Part shown: piece after piece, positions 7,728 through 16,442 of the stretch
How positions within the stretch are numbered: position 1 is the stretch's first letter
Layout of the letters: the number at the start of each line of letters is the position of its first letter
Assembly (NCBI GenBank): GCA_003648575.1
Contig: QMPN01000007.1
Span: forward strand, 1-29,713
Length of the DNA stretch: 29,713 nt
Source: Bacteroidota bacterium
GTDB taxonomy: Bacteria; Bacteroidota; Bacteroidia; Bacteroidales; B18-G4
Direction: 5' to 3'
The notes under the pieces: generated by a model
What the model saw: only the letters and a program-made list of their open reading frames with translations
Told to the model about the DNA's origin: nothing
Databases searched by the model: none
Position numbers and translations under genes: made by a program

Positions 7728-9526
7728 CAGGTAAGCCCCATAACGATCTCTCAGGTGAAGTAAAGATCTTACCTGACAAGCCGGGTATCTATCAATTTCT
7801 TGACAGTAACGGCACCGTTATTTATGTGGGCAAGGCAAAGAACCTGAAGAAAAGAGTCGCGTCATACTTTAAAAAAGACAGCTCTTTGAGCGGGAAGATA
7901 TCGGTGATGGTAAAAAAAATCACCGCCCTGAGGCATATTGTGGTAGATACCGAGCAGGATGCCCTTTTCCTTGAAAACAACCTCATAAAGAAATATCAGC
8001 CCCGCTATAATGTTTTACTGAAAGATGATAAGACATTTCCATGGATATGTATTAAGAATGAGCGCTTTGCACGCATTTTCTCTACCAGGAATATCATCGA
8101 CGATGGTTCAGAGTACTTTGGCCCATATGCATCCGGCAGGATGATGCATACCGTGCTGGAACTGATTCGTTCACTCTATCCGCTCCGAAACTGCAAACAC
8201 AATCTCAGTGAGAAAAATGTTGAAAGCGGAAAATTCAAAGTCTGCCTCGAATATCATATTGGCAATTGCCTTGCTCCCTGCGTTGGGAAGCAAAGCGAAG
8301 AAGATTATAACAGATCGATACAGGATATCCGTGAGATTATCAAGGGTAACATCAGCACCATCATAAAAGAATTGAAAAAGCTGATGATGAAACATGCGGA
8401 GATCTTCGAATTTGAGAAGGCGCAGATCATCAAAGAAAAGCTTGGACTGCTCGAAAATTATAAAAGCAAATCCACCGTGGTCAACCCGAAGATCCATAAT
8501 GTGGATGTGTTTTCTATCCTGACGGATGAAAAGTCGGGATATGTGAATTATCTGCGTGTGGTAAACGGTGCCATTGTTCAGGCACATACTATAGAACTGA
8601 AGAAAAAGCTGGACGAATCGCCGGAGGAATTGCTGAGCATTGCTATTACCGACCTACGTCAGCGTTTCGGAGATAGCAGCAAGGAATTGCTATTGCCCAT
8701 GCGCCCTCTGGTAGAGCTTCCTGATCTGAAGATTACCATCCCCCGGAGGGGAGATAAAAAGCAACTGCTGGAGTTATCGGAGCGGAATGCAAAATATTAT
8801 AAGCTTGAGAAACAAAAAAGGCAGGACCTTACCGACCCTGAGCGCCATAGCCGCAGGATCATGGATACCATGCAGAAAGATCTTCGCATGAGCGTTTTGC
8901 CTGAGCATATCGAATGCTTTGATAATTCGAACCTGCAGGGTGATTACCCGGTGGCGGCCATGGTATGTTTTAAAAATGCACGTCCGGCTAAGAAAGAATA
9001 CAGACATTATAATATTCGTACGGTGGAAGGACCGGATGATTTTGCTTCTATGGAGGAGATCATTGAAAGAAGATACAAGCGCCTGCTGAAGGAGAAAAAA
9101 ACCCTTCCTCAGCTCATTGTGATCGATGGAGGTAAGGGGCAGCTGAGCTCCGCCCTGAAGAGTCTGGAGAAGCTGGGGCTGAGGGGCAAGATCACCATCA
9201 TCGGCATTGCCAAGAGGCTGGAAGAGATCTATTATCCCGGCGACAGCCTGCCCATGTTCCTCGACAAGACCTCCGAGACCCTCCGGGTGATCCGTCACCT
9301 GCGTGACGAGGCTCACCGCTTCGGCATCACCCACCATCGCAAACGCATGGAAAAAGGTACGATCAAGTCGGAACTCACCGAGATCGAAGGCATCGGTTTC
9401 AACACAGCGCAGAAACTCCTGTGGAATTTTAAGTCAGTGAAAAAGATTAAGGATTCGACGGAAGAGGAACTTGCAGAAGTGATAGGGAAAGCGAAGGGCG
9501 CGATAGTTTTTAGGCATTTTCATTAG
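7724..9526 (+). CDS. uvrC: UvrC, excinuclease ABC subunit C
   Basis: UvrC makes the two incisions flanking a DNA lesion after UvrA and UvrB locate it. The 600-residue product has all family parts in order: an N-terminal GIY-YIG nuclease (GIY at 21-23, YVG at 34-36, KNLKKRV after it), a cysteine-bearing segment LRNCKHN...CLAPCVG, the UVR domain that contacts UvrB (about 205-245), the RNase H-like nuclease beginning at ECFDNSNLQG with its catalytic aspartate near residue 400, and a C-terminal helix-hairpin-helix region (IEGIGFNTAQKLLWNFKSVKKI). Length is normal. The ATG overlaps the thiL stop by 4 bases; the pairing of repair and cofactor genes is probably just operon packing. The transcript runs into the foldable repeat D. 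Confidence 0.96.
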   Translation: MTGKPHNDLSGEVKILPDKPGIYQFLDSNGTVIYVGKAKNLKKRVASYFKKDSSLSGKISVMVKKITALRHIVVDTEQDALFLENNLIKKYQPRYNVLLKDDKTFPWICIKNERFARIFSTRNIIDDGSEYFGPYASGRMMHTVLELIRSLYPLRNCKHNLSEKNVESGKFKVCLEYHIGNCLAPCVGKQSEEDYNRSIQDIREIIKGNISTIIKELKKLMMKHAEIFEFEKAQIIKEKLGLLENYKSKSTVVNPKIHNVDVFSILTDEKSGYVNYLRVVNGAIVQAHTIELKKKLDESPEELLSIAITDLRQRFGDSSKELLLPMRPLVELPDLKITIPRRGDKKQLLELSERNAKYYKLEKQKRQDLTDPERHSRRIMDTMQKDLRMSVLPEHIECFDNSNLQGDYPVAAMVCFKNARPAKKEYRHYNIRTVEGPDDFASMEEIIERRYKRLLKEKKTLPQLIVIDGGKGQLSSALKSLEKLGLRGKITIIGIAKRLEEIYYPGDSLPMFLDKTSETLRVIRHLRDEAHRFGITHHRKRMEKGTIKSELTEIEGIGFNTAQKLLWNFKSVKKIKDSTEEELAEVIGKAKGAIVFRHFH

Positions 9527-9530
9527 TGGA

Positions 9531-9601
9531 ACTGGTTTCTGGCTACTAGCTGCTGGTTACTGGTAAAAAACTAGGGACCAGTAACTAGAAACCAGTGGCT
9601 C
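9531..9601. repeat. Heptad-phased repeat D forming a large hairpin
   Basis: Ten 7-base units follow uvrC without slippage: CTGGTTT, CTGGCTA, CTAGCTG, CTGGTTA, CTGGTAA, then AAAACTA, GGGACCA, GTAACTA, GAAACCA, GTGGCTC. The second half is largely the reverse complement of the first. ACTGGTTTCT (9531-9540) pairs perfectly with 9587-9596, and GTTACTGGT (9556-9564) pairs perfectly with 9577-9585 around a 12-base loop. The array is followed by CTTTTTCC, so it may end uvrC transcription. Confidence 0.75.
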
Positions 9602-9608
9602 TTTTTCC

Positions 9609-9616
9609 TATCTTTG
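9609..9616 (+). promoter_or_regulatory. Candidate promoter -7 element for the propeller-protein gene
   Basis: TATCTTTG matches the Bacteroidota -7 consensus TAnnTTTG and lies 36 bases before the ATG at 9653. No good -33 TTTG is seen upstream, where repeat D sits. Motif match only. Confidence 0.4.
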
Positions 9617-9652
9617 AATCTTCCAACAAAATTTCTAACTAAAATCAATATA

Positions 9653-12600
9653 ATGAAATCTCTACTCTCCGCACTCAGTAAGGCGTTACTGGTATTGGCG
9701 GTACTGATGCTTGTGATTGCACCCGGTGATGCCTTTGCCCAGAAAAAGAAAAAATCTGATGAAAAAAACGATACCATCACCTCAGGACAGGTGAGTGGGC
9801 TTAAGTGGAGGGGCATCGGGCCGGCTTTCACTTCCGGCCGTATTGCCGACTTTGCCGTGAATCCTTGCAACCCCAGTGAATATTATGTGGCTGTGGCATC
9901 AGGGCATATCTGGAAAACCGTAAACAACGGGACCACCTTTTCTCCTATCTTCGATAACTATGGGGCTTATTCCATCGGCTGCCTGGCGCTGGATCCTAAC
10001 AACCATCATGTGATATGGGCAGGAACAGGTGAGAACAACCACCAGCGTGCCCTGGGATATGGGAACGGAGTATATAAGTCTATCGACGGAGGGAAGAAAT
10101 GGAAAAATATGGGGCTGAAAGAATCCCGCCAGATTGGCAAGATCCTGATCGACCCAAGGAATTCTGATGTAGTTTATGTGGCTGCTGAAGGTTCTGTATG
10201 GGGCCCCGGAGGAGAAAGAGGTTTATATAAAACTGTTGATGGCGGAACTACATGGGAACTGGTGCTGGAGATCAGTGAACATACCGGGATCAACGATATA
10301 GTGATGGATCCCCGCAATCCGGATGTTATTTATGCTGCATCCGAGCAGCGCAGGCGTCATGTGCACACCAAGATCGGTGGAGGCCCTGAATCGGGTATAC
10401 ATAAAACCAACGATGGCGGTAAGACATGGAAAAAGCTGAAGTCAGGGCTGCCTGGCGGTGATGTTGGCGGCATAGGCCTGGCCATTTCTCCCGTGAACCC
10501 TGATGTGGTATATGCCATTATCGAGGCTTCCGGCGAAAGTGGAGGTTTTTTCCGCACCGGCGACAGGGGCGCTTCCTGGAAAAAGATGGGTAGCCATCAT
10601 GCCAGCGGACAATACTATAATGAGATCTATTGTGATCCCAGGGATGTGGATAAGGTTTATTCCGTTGAAACAGTCTCAAAGGTGACTCTCGACGGAGGGA
10701 AGACCTGGAAAAGCATTGGAAACAACAGCCGTCATGTCGACGACCATGCCATGTGGATCAATCCAAAAAATACAGAACACTTTATAATCGGTGGCGATGG
10801 AGGTGTATATGAAACCTACGATGCCGGGAAAAACTATATTTTCAAATCCAACCTCCCGCTTACTCAGTTTTATCGCGTGAACGTTGATAATACCTGGCCC
10901 TTTTACTGGGTATATGGTGGAACACAGGACAACAGCAGCTTTGGTGGCCCGTCACAGAATACCAGCCGGCAGGGCGTAAGTGCCGGTGAATGGGTGGTGA
11001 CCCTGGGTGGAGACGGATTCTGGCAGGCGATCGATCCTGAAAATCCGGATATCGTTTATTCTGAATACCAGTACGGGAACATCACACGCTACGATAAGAA
11101 AAGCGGACAGGGCACAGGGATAAAACCTCAGCCAAGCAAAGGAGAAGATACATATAAGTGGAACTGGAATACACCCTTTATCATCAGCCCGCATAATGGC
11201 ACAAGGCTTTATATGGCAGCCAACAAGGTGTTCAAAAGTGATAACCGTGGCGATAAATGGGAAGTGATCAGTGATGATATCACCGCTCAGGTCGACAGGA
11301 ATACATGGCCGGTAATGGACCGCTACTGGGGAGTGGATGCTGTTCAGAAAGATGTGTCAACCTCCCTCTTCGGGATGGCTGTCTCCCTGGCAGAATCAAA
11401 GGTGAAAGAAGACCTCCTTTATGTCGGTACCGACGACGGAGTGATCTCTGTGACAGAAGATGCTGGCGGAGATTGGCAGCAGGTGAAGACTTTCCCGGGT
11501 GTACCGGAATATACCTATGTGAGCGATATTCTTCCCGACAAGTATGATGAAAATGTGGTGTATGCTTCATTCGATAACCATAAGCGCGATGATTTTAAAC
11601 CGTATATCCTGAAAAGTACTGACAAGGGAAGGACCTGGACATCCATCAGCAGCAATCTGCCGGAAAATGGTACTGTTCATACCATTGAGCAGGACAATGT
11701 GGTGCCGGAGCTGTTGTTTGTGGGTACCGAGTTTGGTGCTTTTTTCAGCATCGACGGAGGCAAGATCTGGACACAATTGAAGTCAGGATTGCCATCAGTA
11801 GCGGTAAAGGATATGGTGATACAGGAACGGGAGACTGACCTGGTGCTGGCCACCTTTGGTCGTGGATTCTATATCCTCGATGACTATTCACCCTTGCGCG
11901 TACTCAACAAAGAACTTTATGATTCTTCAGCTTATATCTTCCCCATTAACGATGCGCTCATGTATACCATGACCAGGGGGCGTTACGGACAGGGGTCGAC
12001 ACCATATTATGGCAAGAATCCTGATTTCGGGGCAGTATTTACATATTATGTCAAGGAATCACCCAAGACCCTCAAGCAAATGAGGAAAGAAGAAGAAGGT
12101 AAGCTCGTGAAGGATAAAAAACCTATTCCTATTCCAGGTATGGAAGAGCTGAGGGCTGAGGAGAATGAAGTGAAGCCTTATCTGATATTTACCATCACCG
12201 ACCAGGAAGGAAATATTGTAAGGAAGATCAATAAATCTATCTCAAAAGGTTTGAAAAGAATGGCCTGGAACATGACCTATCCGTCGATGGGAAATATTAG
12301 GCTGAGAGACGACAAGTATTCTCCCACAAACAATGACAGGGACGGAATGGCCATTATGCCGGGAACGTATTATGTAAGCCTGGCGCAGTGGGTCAGGGGT
12401 GAGATTACTGAGCTGGTTGAACCAGTCGAATTCAGTACAGTAGTATTGGACAATGTGACCCTTCCGGCACCTGATCGTGCCGAGCTGGTGGCATTTCTGC
12501 AGAAGACCACCAAATTGGTCCGTGCCATTCAGGCCTCGCAACAGCTCATGGGCCACCTGAAAGAACGGGTGCAATACCTGAAACAGGCCATTAACAATAC

Positions 12601-12952
12601 ACCCGATGCTACACCTGAACTCCTGGCCAAAGCAACAGAAATGGAACAGCAGCTGGATGATATCCGCTGGGCCTTTAGTGGACAGAGCCCCAAAGCAAGC
12701 CGTGAGGAAAACTGGCCGGCACCTCCATCTATCAACGAAAGGGTAGGGGCACTGGTATGGTCACACTGGGGATCTACATCGAGGGTATCGGAAACACAGA
12801 TGCAGATGTACGACATCCTGGCAGAAGACTTTCCACCCCTCCTGGAACAGCTCAAGAACCTTGCAGAAGTAAAAATACCTGCACTCGAAGCGGAGCTGAA
12901 TGCCCTTGGAGCACCATGGACACCGGGCAGGATACCCACCTGGAATGAATAA
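9653..12952 (+). CDS. Secreted sortilin/VPS10-like Asp-box beta-propeller protein
   Basis: The 1099-residue protein starts at ATG 9653 with a clear signal peptide (MKSLLSALSKALLVLAVLML, then cleavage after AFAQ); the frame is open a little further upstream only through a TTG. About ten Asp-box (BNR) motifs of the form S/T-x-D-x-G-x-x-W are visible, for example KSIDGGKKW, KTVDGGTTW, KTNDGGKTW, TLDGGKTW, KSTDKGRTW and SIDGGKIW, spread over roughly the first 700 residues, so one or two large beta-propellers are expected. A beta-sandwich-like segment and a helical, charged region follow. Such proteins are annotated as VPS10-domain or glycosyl-hydrolase-like; no substrate is established and I see no catalytic set that proves hydrolase activity. 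There is no T9SS tail, so periplasm or outer-membrane surface is likely. It is a single-gene unit with its own terminator. Confidence 0.8.
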   Translation: MKSLLSALSKALLVLAVLMLVIAPGDAFAQKKKKSDEKNDTITSGQVSGLKWRGIGPAFTSGRIADFAVNPCNPSEYYVAVASGHIWKTVNNGTTFSPIFDNYGAYSIGCLALDPNNHHVIWAGTGENNHQRALGYGNGVYKSIDGGKKWKNMGLKESRQIGKILIDPRNSDVVYVAAEGSVWGPGGERGLYKTVDGGTTWELVLEISEHTGINDIVMDPRNPDVIYAASEQRRRHVHTKIGGGPESGIHKTNDGGKTWKKLKSGLPGGDVGGIGLAISPVNPDVVYAIIEASGESGGFFRTGDRGASWKKMGSHHASGQYYNEIYCDPRDVDKVYSVETVSKVTLDGGKTWKSIGNNSRHVDDHAMWINPKNTEHFIIGGDGGVYETYDAGKNYIFKSNLPLTQFYRVNVDNTWPFYWVYGGTQDNSSFGGPSQNTSRQGVSAGEWVVTLGGDGFWQAIDPENPDIVYSEYQYGNITRYDKKSGQGTGIKPQPSKGEDTYKWNWNTPFIISPHNGTRLYMAANKVFKSDNRGDKWEVISDDITAQVDRNTWPVMDRYWGVDAVQKDVSTSLFGMAVSLAESKVKEDLLYVGTDDGVISVTEDAGGDWQQVKTFPGVPEYTYVSDILPDKYDENVVYASFDNHKRDDFKPYILKSTDKGRTWTSISSNLPENGTVHTIEQDNVVPELLFVGTEFGAFFSIDGGKIWTQLKSGLPSVAVKDMVIQERETDLVLATFGRGFYILDDYSPLRVLNKELYDSSAYIFPINDALMYTMTRGRYGQGSTPYYGKNPDFGAVFTYYVKESPKTLKQMRKEEEGKLVKDKKPIPIPGMEELRAEENEVKPYLIFTITDQEGNIVRKINKSISKGLKRMAWNMTYPSMGNIRLRDDKYSPTNNDRDGMAIMPGTYYVSLAQWVRGEITELVEPVEFSTVVLDNVTLPAPDRAELVAFLQKTTKLVRAIQASQQLMGHLKERVQYLKQAINNTPDATPELLAKATEMEQQLDDIRWAFSGQSPKASREENWPAPPSINERVGALVWSHWGSTSRVSETQMQMYDILAEDFPPLLEQLKNLAEVKIPALEAELNALGAPWTPGRIPTWNE

Positions 12953-12971
12953 TGAAGAATAATTTATAATT

Positions 12972-13013
12972 AGTGGAGATTGGCAATAAAAAGTTCAGTC
13001 TCCACTTTTTTTT
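12972..13013 (+). terminator. Rho-independent terminator after the propeller-protein gene
   Basis: AGTGGAGA (12972-12979) pairs perfectly with TCTCCACT (12999-13006). A G-T and an A-T pair extend the stem to 10, around a 15-base loop, and eight T follow (13006-13013). It lies 20 bases after the stop and only 4 bases before the end of the convergent gene. The minus side lacks a T run, so it works mainly on the plus strand. Confidence 0.85.
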
Positions 13014-13016
13014 GGA

Positions 13017-15503
13017 CTAATGCTTAATAAGCTTGAAGGTCCTGGTATTTTCTCCTGTATTATTTGATATCCTGATAAAATATATCCCCGATTGCTGATC
13101 GGACAGATGGACCTGAACACTGGCTTCGGAACTTTGAAAGTTACGAACTACCTGGCCTTGCGTGTTAAAAATTTGAATAGTACTACTGCTTCCTCCGGGA
13201 TTAGTAATCAATAAAGTCTCCTTAAAGGGGTTGGGATAAACCTGGACCTGGTCGTAGGAAGACTCAGGCATGCCGATCAAAAGCCCGGTAGAAAAGTAAC
13301 ATTCTTCATCGAGCTTGATGATATTCTCGTCCTCATCAACGATCATATTGCCTTTAAGTTTGAGGTAGTATTGCTGGCTTTCCAGTAACATCTGATCAGG
13401 TACAATGGTGATCTGGTTTTTTACATCATTGATCGTTCCGGTAAAGGATACTTCGTTACCGTCATAATATTCTTCTCTGAATTCAACCAGGTCCTTGATG
13501 TCTTCATTTAGAATATCGCCCCCAAAGATTTTTTTTACTGATTCGCTGAAATTAATAAGGATTAAATGATCGGGACTTATGTTTGTTGATCCATGCTCGG
13601 GATCAAACATTACAGAAGGAGTCTCATCATCATAAAATCCTTTTACAGTAAGCTGGATCGCAATTCTTTCCGTATTATCTGCGTTGTCGAAATTCAGGGT
13701 GAACCTGTCATCGTAACCATTTTGCATCGACGGATTAAAGCCGATCTCAATGGATTTATATGATCCCGGGAATATAGAAACAGGAAAATCACTGAAAACC
13801 TCAAAGGCAGCTGTGTGATGGTGAATACTGGTGATTGAAATCATCTTTGAGCTGGTATTAAAGACATAAAGCTTATTCATTTTCCAACCACTATATCCGG
13901 CATAGTTGCCCATCGATAAAATATCTTGTGACTTAAAAGCATTCGTCTCCCAATGATATTTTAAGGCCCTGTAGGAGATAACAAAATCAGGCATGAAAAT
14001 TTGCTGCAATATTTCATCATCATCATCCAGAACCGTGACTGCCAGTGGCCATGTCCCACCCCACCCAATCACCCTGTTGCCATTCTCCAGGGTTCTGAAG
14101 CTTCCTGTGGAACTGGCATAGTTTTGTGTTGGATGCTGCCAGCTCCATTCCAGGCTTGCAACCATGGTATTTTGATTGATGGAATATTCAAGGGCATTGG
14201 ATACCTGGGGAATATTCAAGTTTCCATTATTGTATACTGAATAGTGTCCATTCGAGAGAAGGCGAATATCATGCTGATGTGAAAAACCATGAGGATCATT
14301 CAGGATCTGGAACATATTGTTTTCACAATTCAAGCCAAATCTCCATATAACATCACCTGTGTTGTAGTCTATCTTTGTTATCTCATCCAGGTTGCGACTC
14401 GATACCAAAATATGGCCATCAACATCTATTTCAAAGGCATTTCCATGAACATAGTCGATCGTTGATGCTTGCATATTTATATCGGAAGTGGCATCGGTGA
14501 TCTCGAAATGATCCCAGCTACGCCATTGGAAAAATACATTCTCATTATTGTCAACTTCCTGAATAACCAGCCCGGTTACAATGGCATTGGGATCCCCACC
14601 GGGAACAACCTGGCTCATGTCAACAGGCTGGGGGTCATATGACATGACAAGATAATGACCATTACTAAGCAATAACATATCATGTGAATCAAGAATGTAA
14701 CCATTGCCCGTATTTACCGAATCCACAATTGTAAAGGTACTGTCCATCAAAAAATATTTCTCCCTCTCACTATTAGGCATGGTTGTATTAGCATAGCATA
14801 AAAATCCGTTCGTAAGCATGCTGAAATTATGCCGGTTAAATTCACTTTTGTTGTAATATACCGGTGTGCCATAGGAATCTATGATAGTGATATATTTTTC
14901 CCATGGCAAGGATGCATTTCTGCAGACAGTATTCAGGAAGAAATATTCATCGTCATGCTCTCCATAGTTAAAAACTGTCATTGGCGGGTAATCATCAGGC
15001 AGGTTATTATCCATATAGGGGGCATCGAAGAGTTTCTCTGATCCGGGTTGATAAGCCTGCTCATCCTCGGGTTCCTGAAGTCTTTCCAGGAGATTTAAAA
15101 CCTCATCCCTGTCGTGATCGATGATCCGGAACTGAAAATCTAATGCCATAAACTGATCCCCCGGGGATGAAGTCATGTCTCCCATATATCTTACCTCCAC
15201 TTTCTCTCCGCGCATGAACGGGGTTATAGGCATGAAAATTACCGTACGAGCATCTTCGCTGATTGAAAAGGAGTAAGAATGTGATCCGCTTTTTGAACCA
15301 GTAATGCTAATAGATCCTGAGCTAATCGACTCAGAATTAATGCCATCAAGACATTTGAGAATAATATTCTGTTCCGGATTTAAATTGCTCGATTCATCGA
15401 GCGGATAAACATACGAAAAGGCAGCATTTTGAGCAAATGACAAAATTGATAAGGTCAGGACTGATATCAATATCAGCAGCCCATTGATAGCGGTTGAGTT
15501 CAT
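13017..15503 (-). CDS. Secreted arylsulfotransferase-like protein with T9SS sorting tail
   Basis: I chose the ATG at 15503 (MNSTAINGLLILISVLTLSI) because it begins a good signal peptide ending in SFAQ; the frame also has an ATG at 15554. The 828-residue protein has an Ig-like Big_5-type domain (about 25-115) and a beta-propeller of the arylsulfotransferase (ASST) family (about 170-530). The propeller carries YILDSHDMLLLSNGHYLVM, DYVHGNAFEIDVDGHILVSS and FSHQHDIRLLSNGHYSV; these histidine-bearing blade motifs match the family, whose members move sulfate between phenolic compounds. Two more Ig-like segments follow, then a T9SS type A sorting domain (YPNPFKETLLI ... QSGIYFIRI) in the last 75 residues. 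It should be exported by the Sec system and secreted or anchored by T9SS. Enzyme activity is inferred from the fold only. Confidence 0.82.
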   Translation of the reverse strand: MNSTAINGLLILISVLTLSILSFAQNAAFSYVYPLDESSNLNPEQNIILKCLDGINSESISSGSISITGSKSGSHSYSFSISEDARTVIFMPITPFMRGEKVEVRYMGDMTSSPGDQFMALDFQFRIIDHDRDEVLNLLERLQEPEDEQAYQPGSEKLFDAPYMDNNLPDDYPPMTVFNYGEHDDEYFFLNTVCRNASLPWEKYITIIDSYGTPVYYNKSEFNRHNFSMLTNGFLCYANTTMPNSEREKYFLMDSTFTIVDSVNTGNGYILDSHDMLLLSNGHYLVMSYDPQPVDMSQVVPGGDPNAIVTGLVIQEVDNNENVFFQWRSWDHFEITDATSDINMQASTIDYVHGNAFEIDVDGHILVSSRNLDEITKIDYNTGDVIWRFGLNCENNMFQILNDPHGFSHQHDIRLLSNGHYSVYNNGNLNIPQVSNALEYSINQNTMVASLEWSWQHPTQNYASSTGSFRTLENGNRVIGWGGTWPLAVTVLDDDDEILQQIFMPDFVISYRALKYHWETNAFKSQDILSMGNYAGYSGWKMNKLYVFNTSSKMISITSIHHHTAAFEVFSDFPVSIFPGSYKSIEIGFNPSMQNGYDDRFTLNFDNADNTERIAIQLTVKGFYDDETPSVMFDPEHGSTNISPDHLILINFSESVKKIFGGDILNEDIKDLVEFREEYYDGNEVSFTGTINDVKNQITIVPDQMLLESQQYYLKLKGNMIVDEDENIIKLDEECYFSTGLLIGMPESSYDQVQVYPNPFKETLLITNPGGSSSTIQIFNTQGQVVRNFQSSEASVQVHLSDQQSGIYFIRISNNTGENTRTFKLIKH

Positions 15504-15675
15504 GTCGGCAGTTTGATTTAGTTTTGCTGTAGCTCGTAAATATAAGTAATGCAACCCAAAATGTCAACATAATAAGTTATTTACTTATAAATAGTTATGG
15601 ATATTATTTTCAATCAATATTCATAAACACCTCGCATTAACTATTCTTAACACTTTATTAATACATATCTTTAGG

Positions 15676-15690
15676 AAACTAATTTAGTTT
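15676..15690. promoter_or_regulatory. 15-base perfect inverted repeat, candidate TetR operator
   Basis: AAACTAA and TTAGTTT flank a single T, giving a perfect odd-centred palindrome 110-180 bases upstream of the TetR gene starts. Its size and position suit autoregulation by a TetR dimer. AT-rich palindromes arise easily by chance, so the assignment is tentative. Confidence 0.35.
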
Positions 15691-15774
15691 TTAGTTTCTT
15701 TGTAGTTCCATTATAGTGATGGGATTTTTGTGTTTTTTAATCGGTTGAAAACCAGTTTCATAAAAATGAAAAAA

Positions 15775-15791
15775 CCCCACCACCCACCCCC
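15775..15791 (-). other. G-rich tract, possible G-quadruplex
   Basis: The minus strand reads GGGGGTGGGTGGTGGGG: four G runs (5, 3, 2 and 4) separated by single T. A two-tier quadruplex, or a three-tier one with a bulge, is plausible. It is striking against the AT-rich surroundings and lies 9-25 bases before the GTG at 15800, on the strand complementary to the TetR message. Confidence 0.45.
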
Positions 15792-15856
15792 ATTTATGAG
15801 TGACAAGAAAGAATACTGAAAACAGAGGATCCCGAATCCCTAAAAGAAGAATAGAC

Positions 15857-16420
15857 GTGACAGAAATTACAGACAAACTGAAATTACGAATTGCCGGAGC
15901 TTTTGAGAAGCATTTCAGGCATTTCGGCTTTAAAAAGACCACGGTTGATGATGTGGCTGCTGACCTGGGTGTCAGCAAGAAAACCATTTATACACACTTT
16001 AAATCCAAGGATGAGATCTTCTATTTTATCATCAGCCGGAAGGCTGAAGCCAGGAAGGAGATAATTGAAGACCAGATCATGCATATCGACTCCGCCATGG
16101 GCAAGATGGAAGAGATGATCAGGATCAACTTCAGTGAATTCAGAAAGGTTCACAAAAGGAAGATAAAGGCCATGGATGAGCATTTTCAGTCGGAGATAGC
16201 AGCCGGTGCCTTCAGGCAGGCCTTTAAACAACTGGTAAGCAATATTATCGAAGAAGGAGTGAAAAAAGGGGAGTTTGAGGTTAGTGATCATGATATGACT
16301 GTCAGGTTCACCCAGGCACTTATCACAGAGGCCATACATACTATCAGGGAAGACAACTCACTGCAACCGGAAGATGTTCTGGTTGCCTCCGTAAACAGAT
16401 TATTGCAAAAAACAACATAA
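15857..16420 (+). CDS. TetR/AcrR-family regulator of the efflux operon
   Basis: A 187-residue regulator if the GTG at 15857 is used; a GTG at 15800 would add 19 polar, basic residues. The shorter form is preferred because its first helix begins where TetR proteins usually start. The N-terminal helix-turn-helix is clear: TTVDDVAADLGVSKKTIYTH followed by FKSKDEIF, with the usual G-V-S-K-K-T-I/L-Y-x-H-F pattern. The remainder is helical, as expected for a ligand-binding and dimer domain, and carries no recognisable ligand signature. It lies 22 bases before the membrane fusion protein gene, in the same direction, so it is the first gene of the efflux operon and probably represses it and itself. 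No Shine-Dalgarno sequence decides the start. Confidence 0.88.
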   Translation: MTEITDKLKLRIAGAFEKHFRHFGFKKTTVDDVAADLGVSKKTIYTHFKSKDEIFYFIISRKAEARKEIIEDQIMHIDSAMGKMEEMIRINFSEFRKVHKRKIKAMDEHFQSEIAAGAFRQAFKQLVSNIIEEGVKKGEFEVSDHDMTVRFTQALITEAIHTIREDNSLQPEDVLVASVNRLLQKTT

Positions 16421-16442
16421 ACCATTTTCAATATTACACATC

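Larger units (their letters stand above)
15504..15799. other. AT-rich divergent intergenic region, no gene seen
   Basis: This 296-base gap separates the arylsulfotransferase-like gene (minus) from the TetR gene (plus). It is AT-rich and I see no coding frame or RNA gene. It holds an inverted repeat at 15676-15690, a second at 15756-15771 and a C-rich tract at 15775-15791. Two copies of TTTAGTT at 15683 and 15690 are in 7-base phase but too few to count as an array. No full TAnnTTTG promoter stands out; TATCTTTA near 15666 is one mismatch away. Confidence 0.6.
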
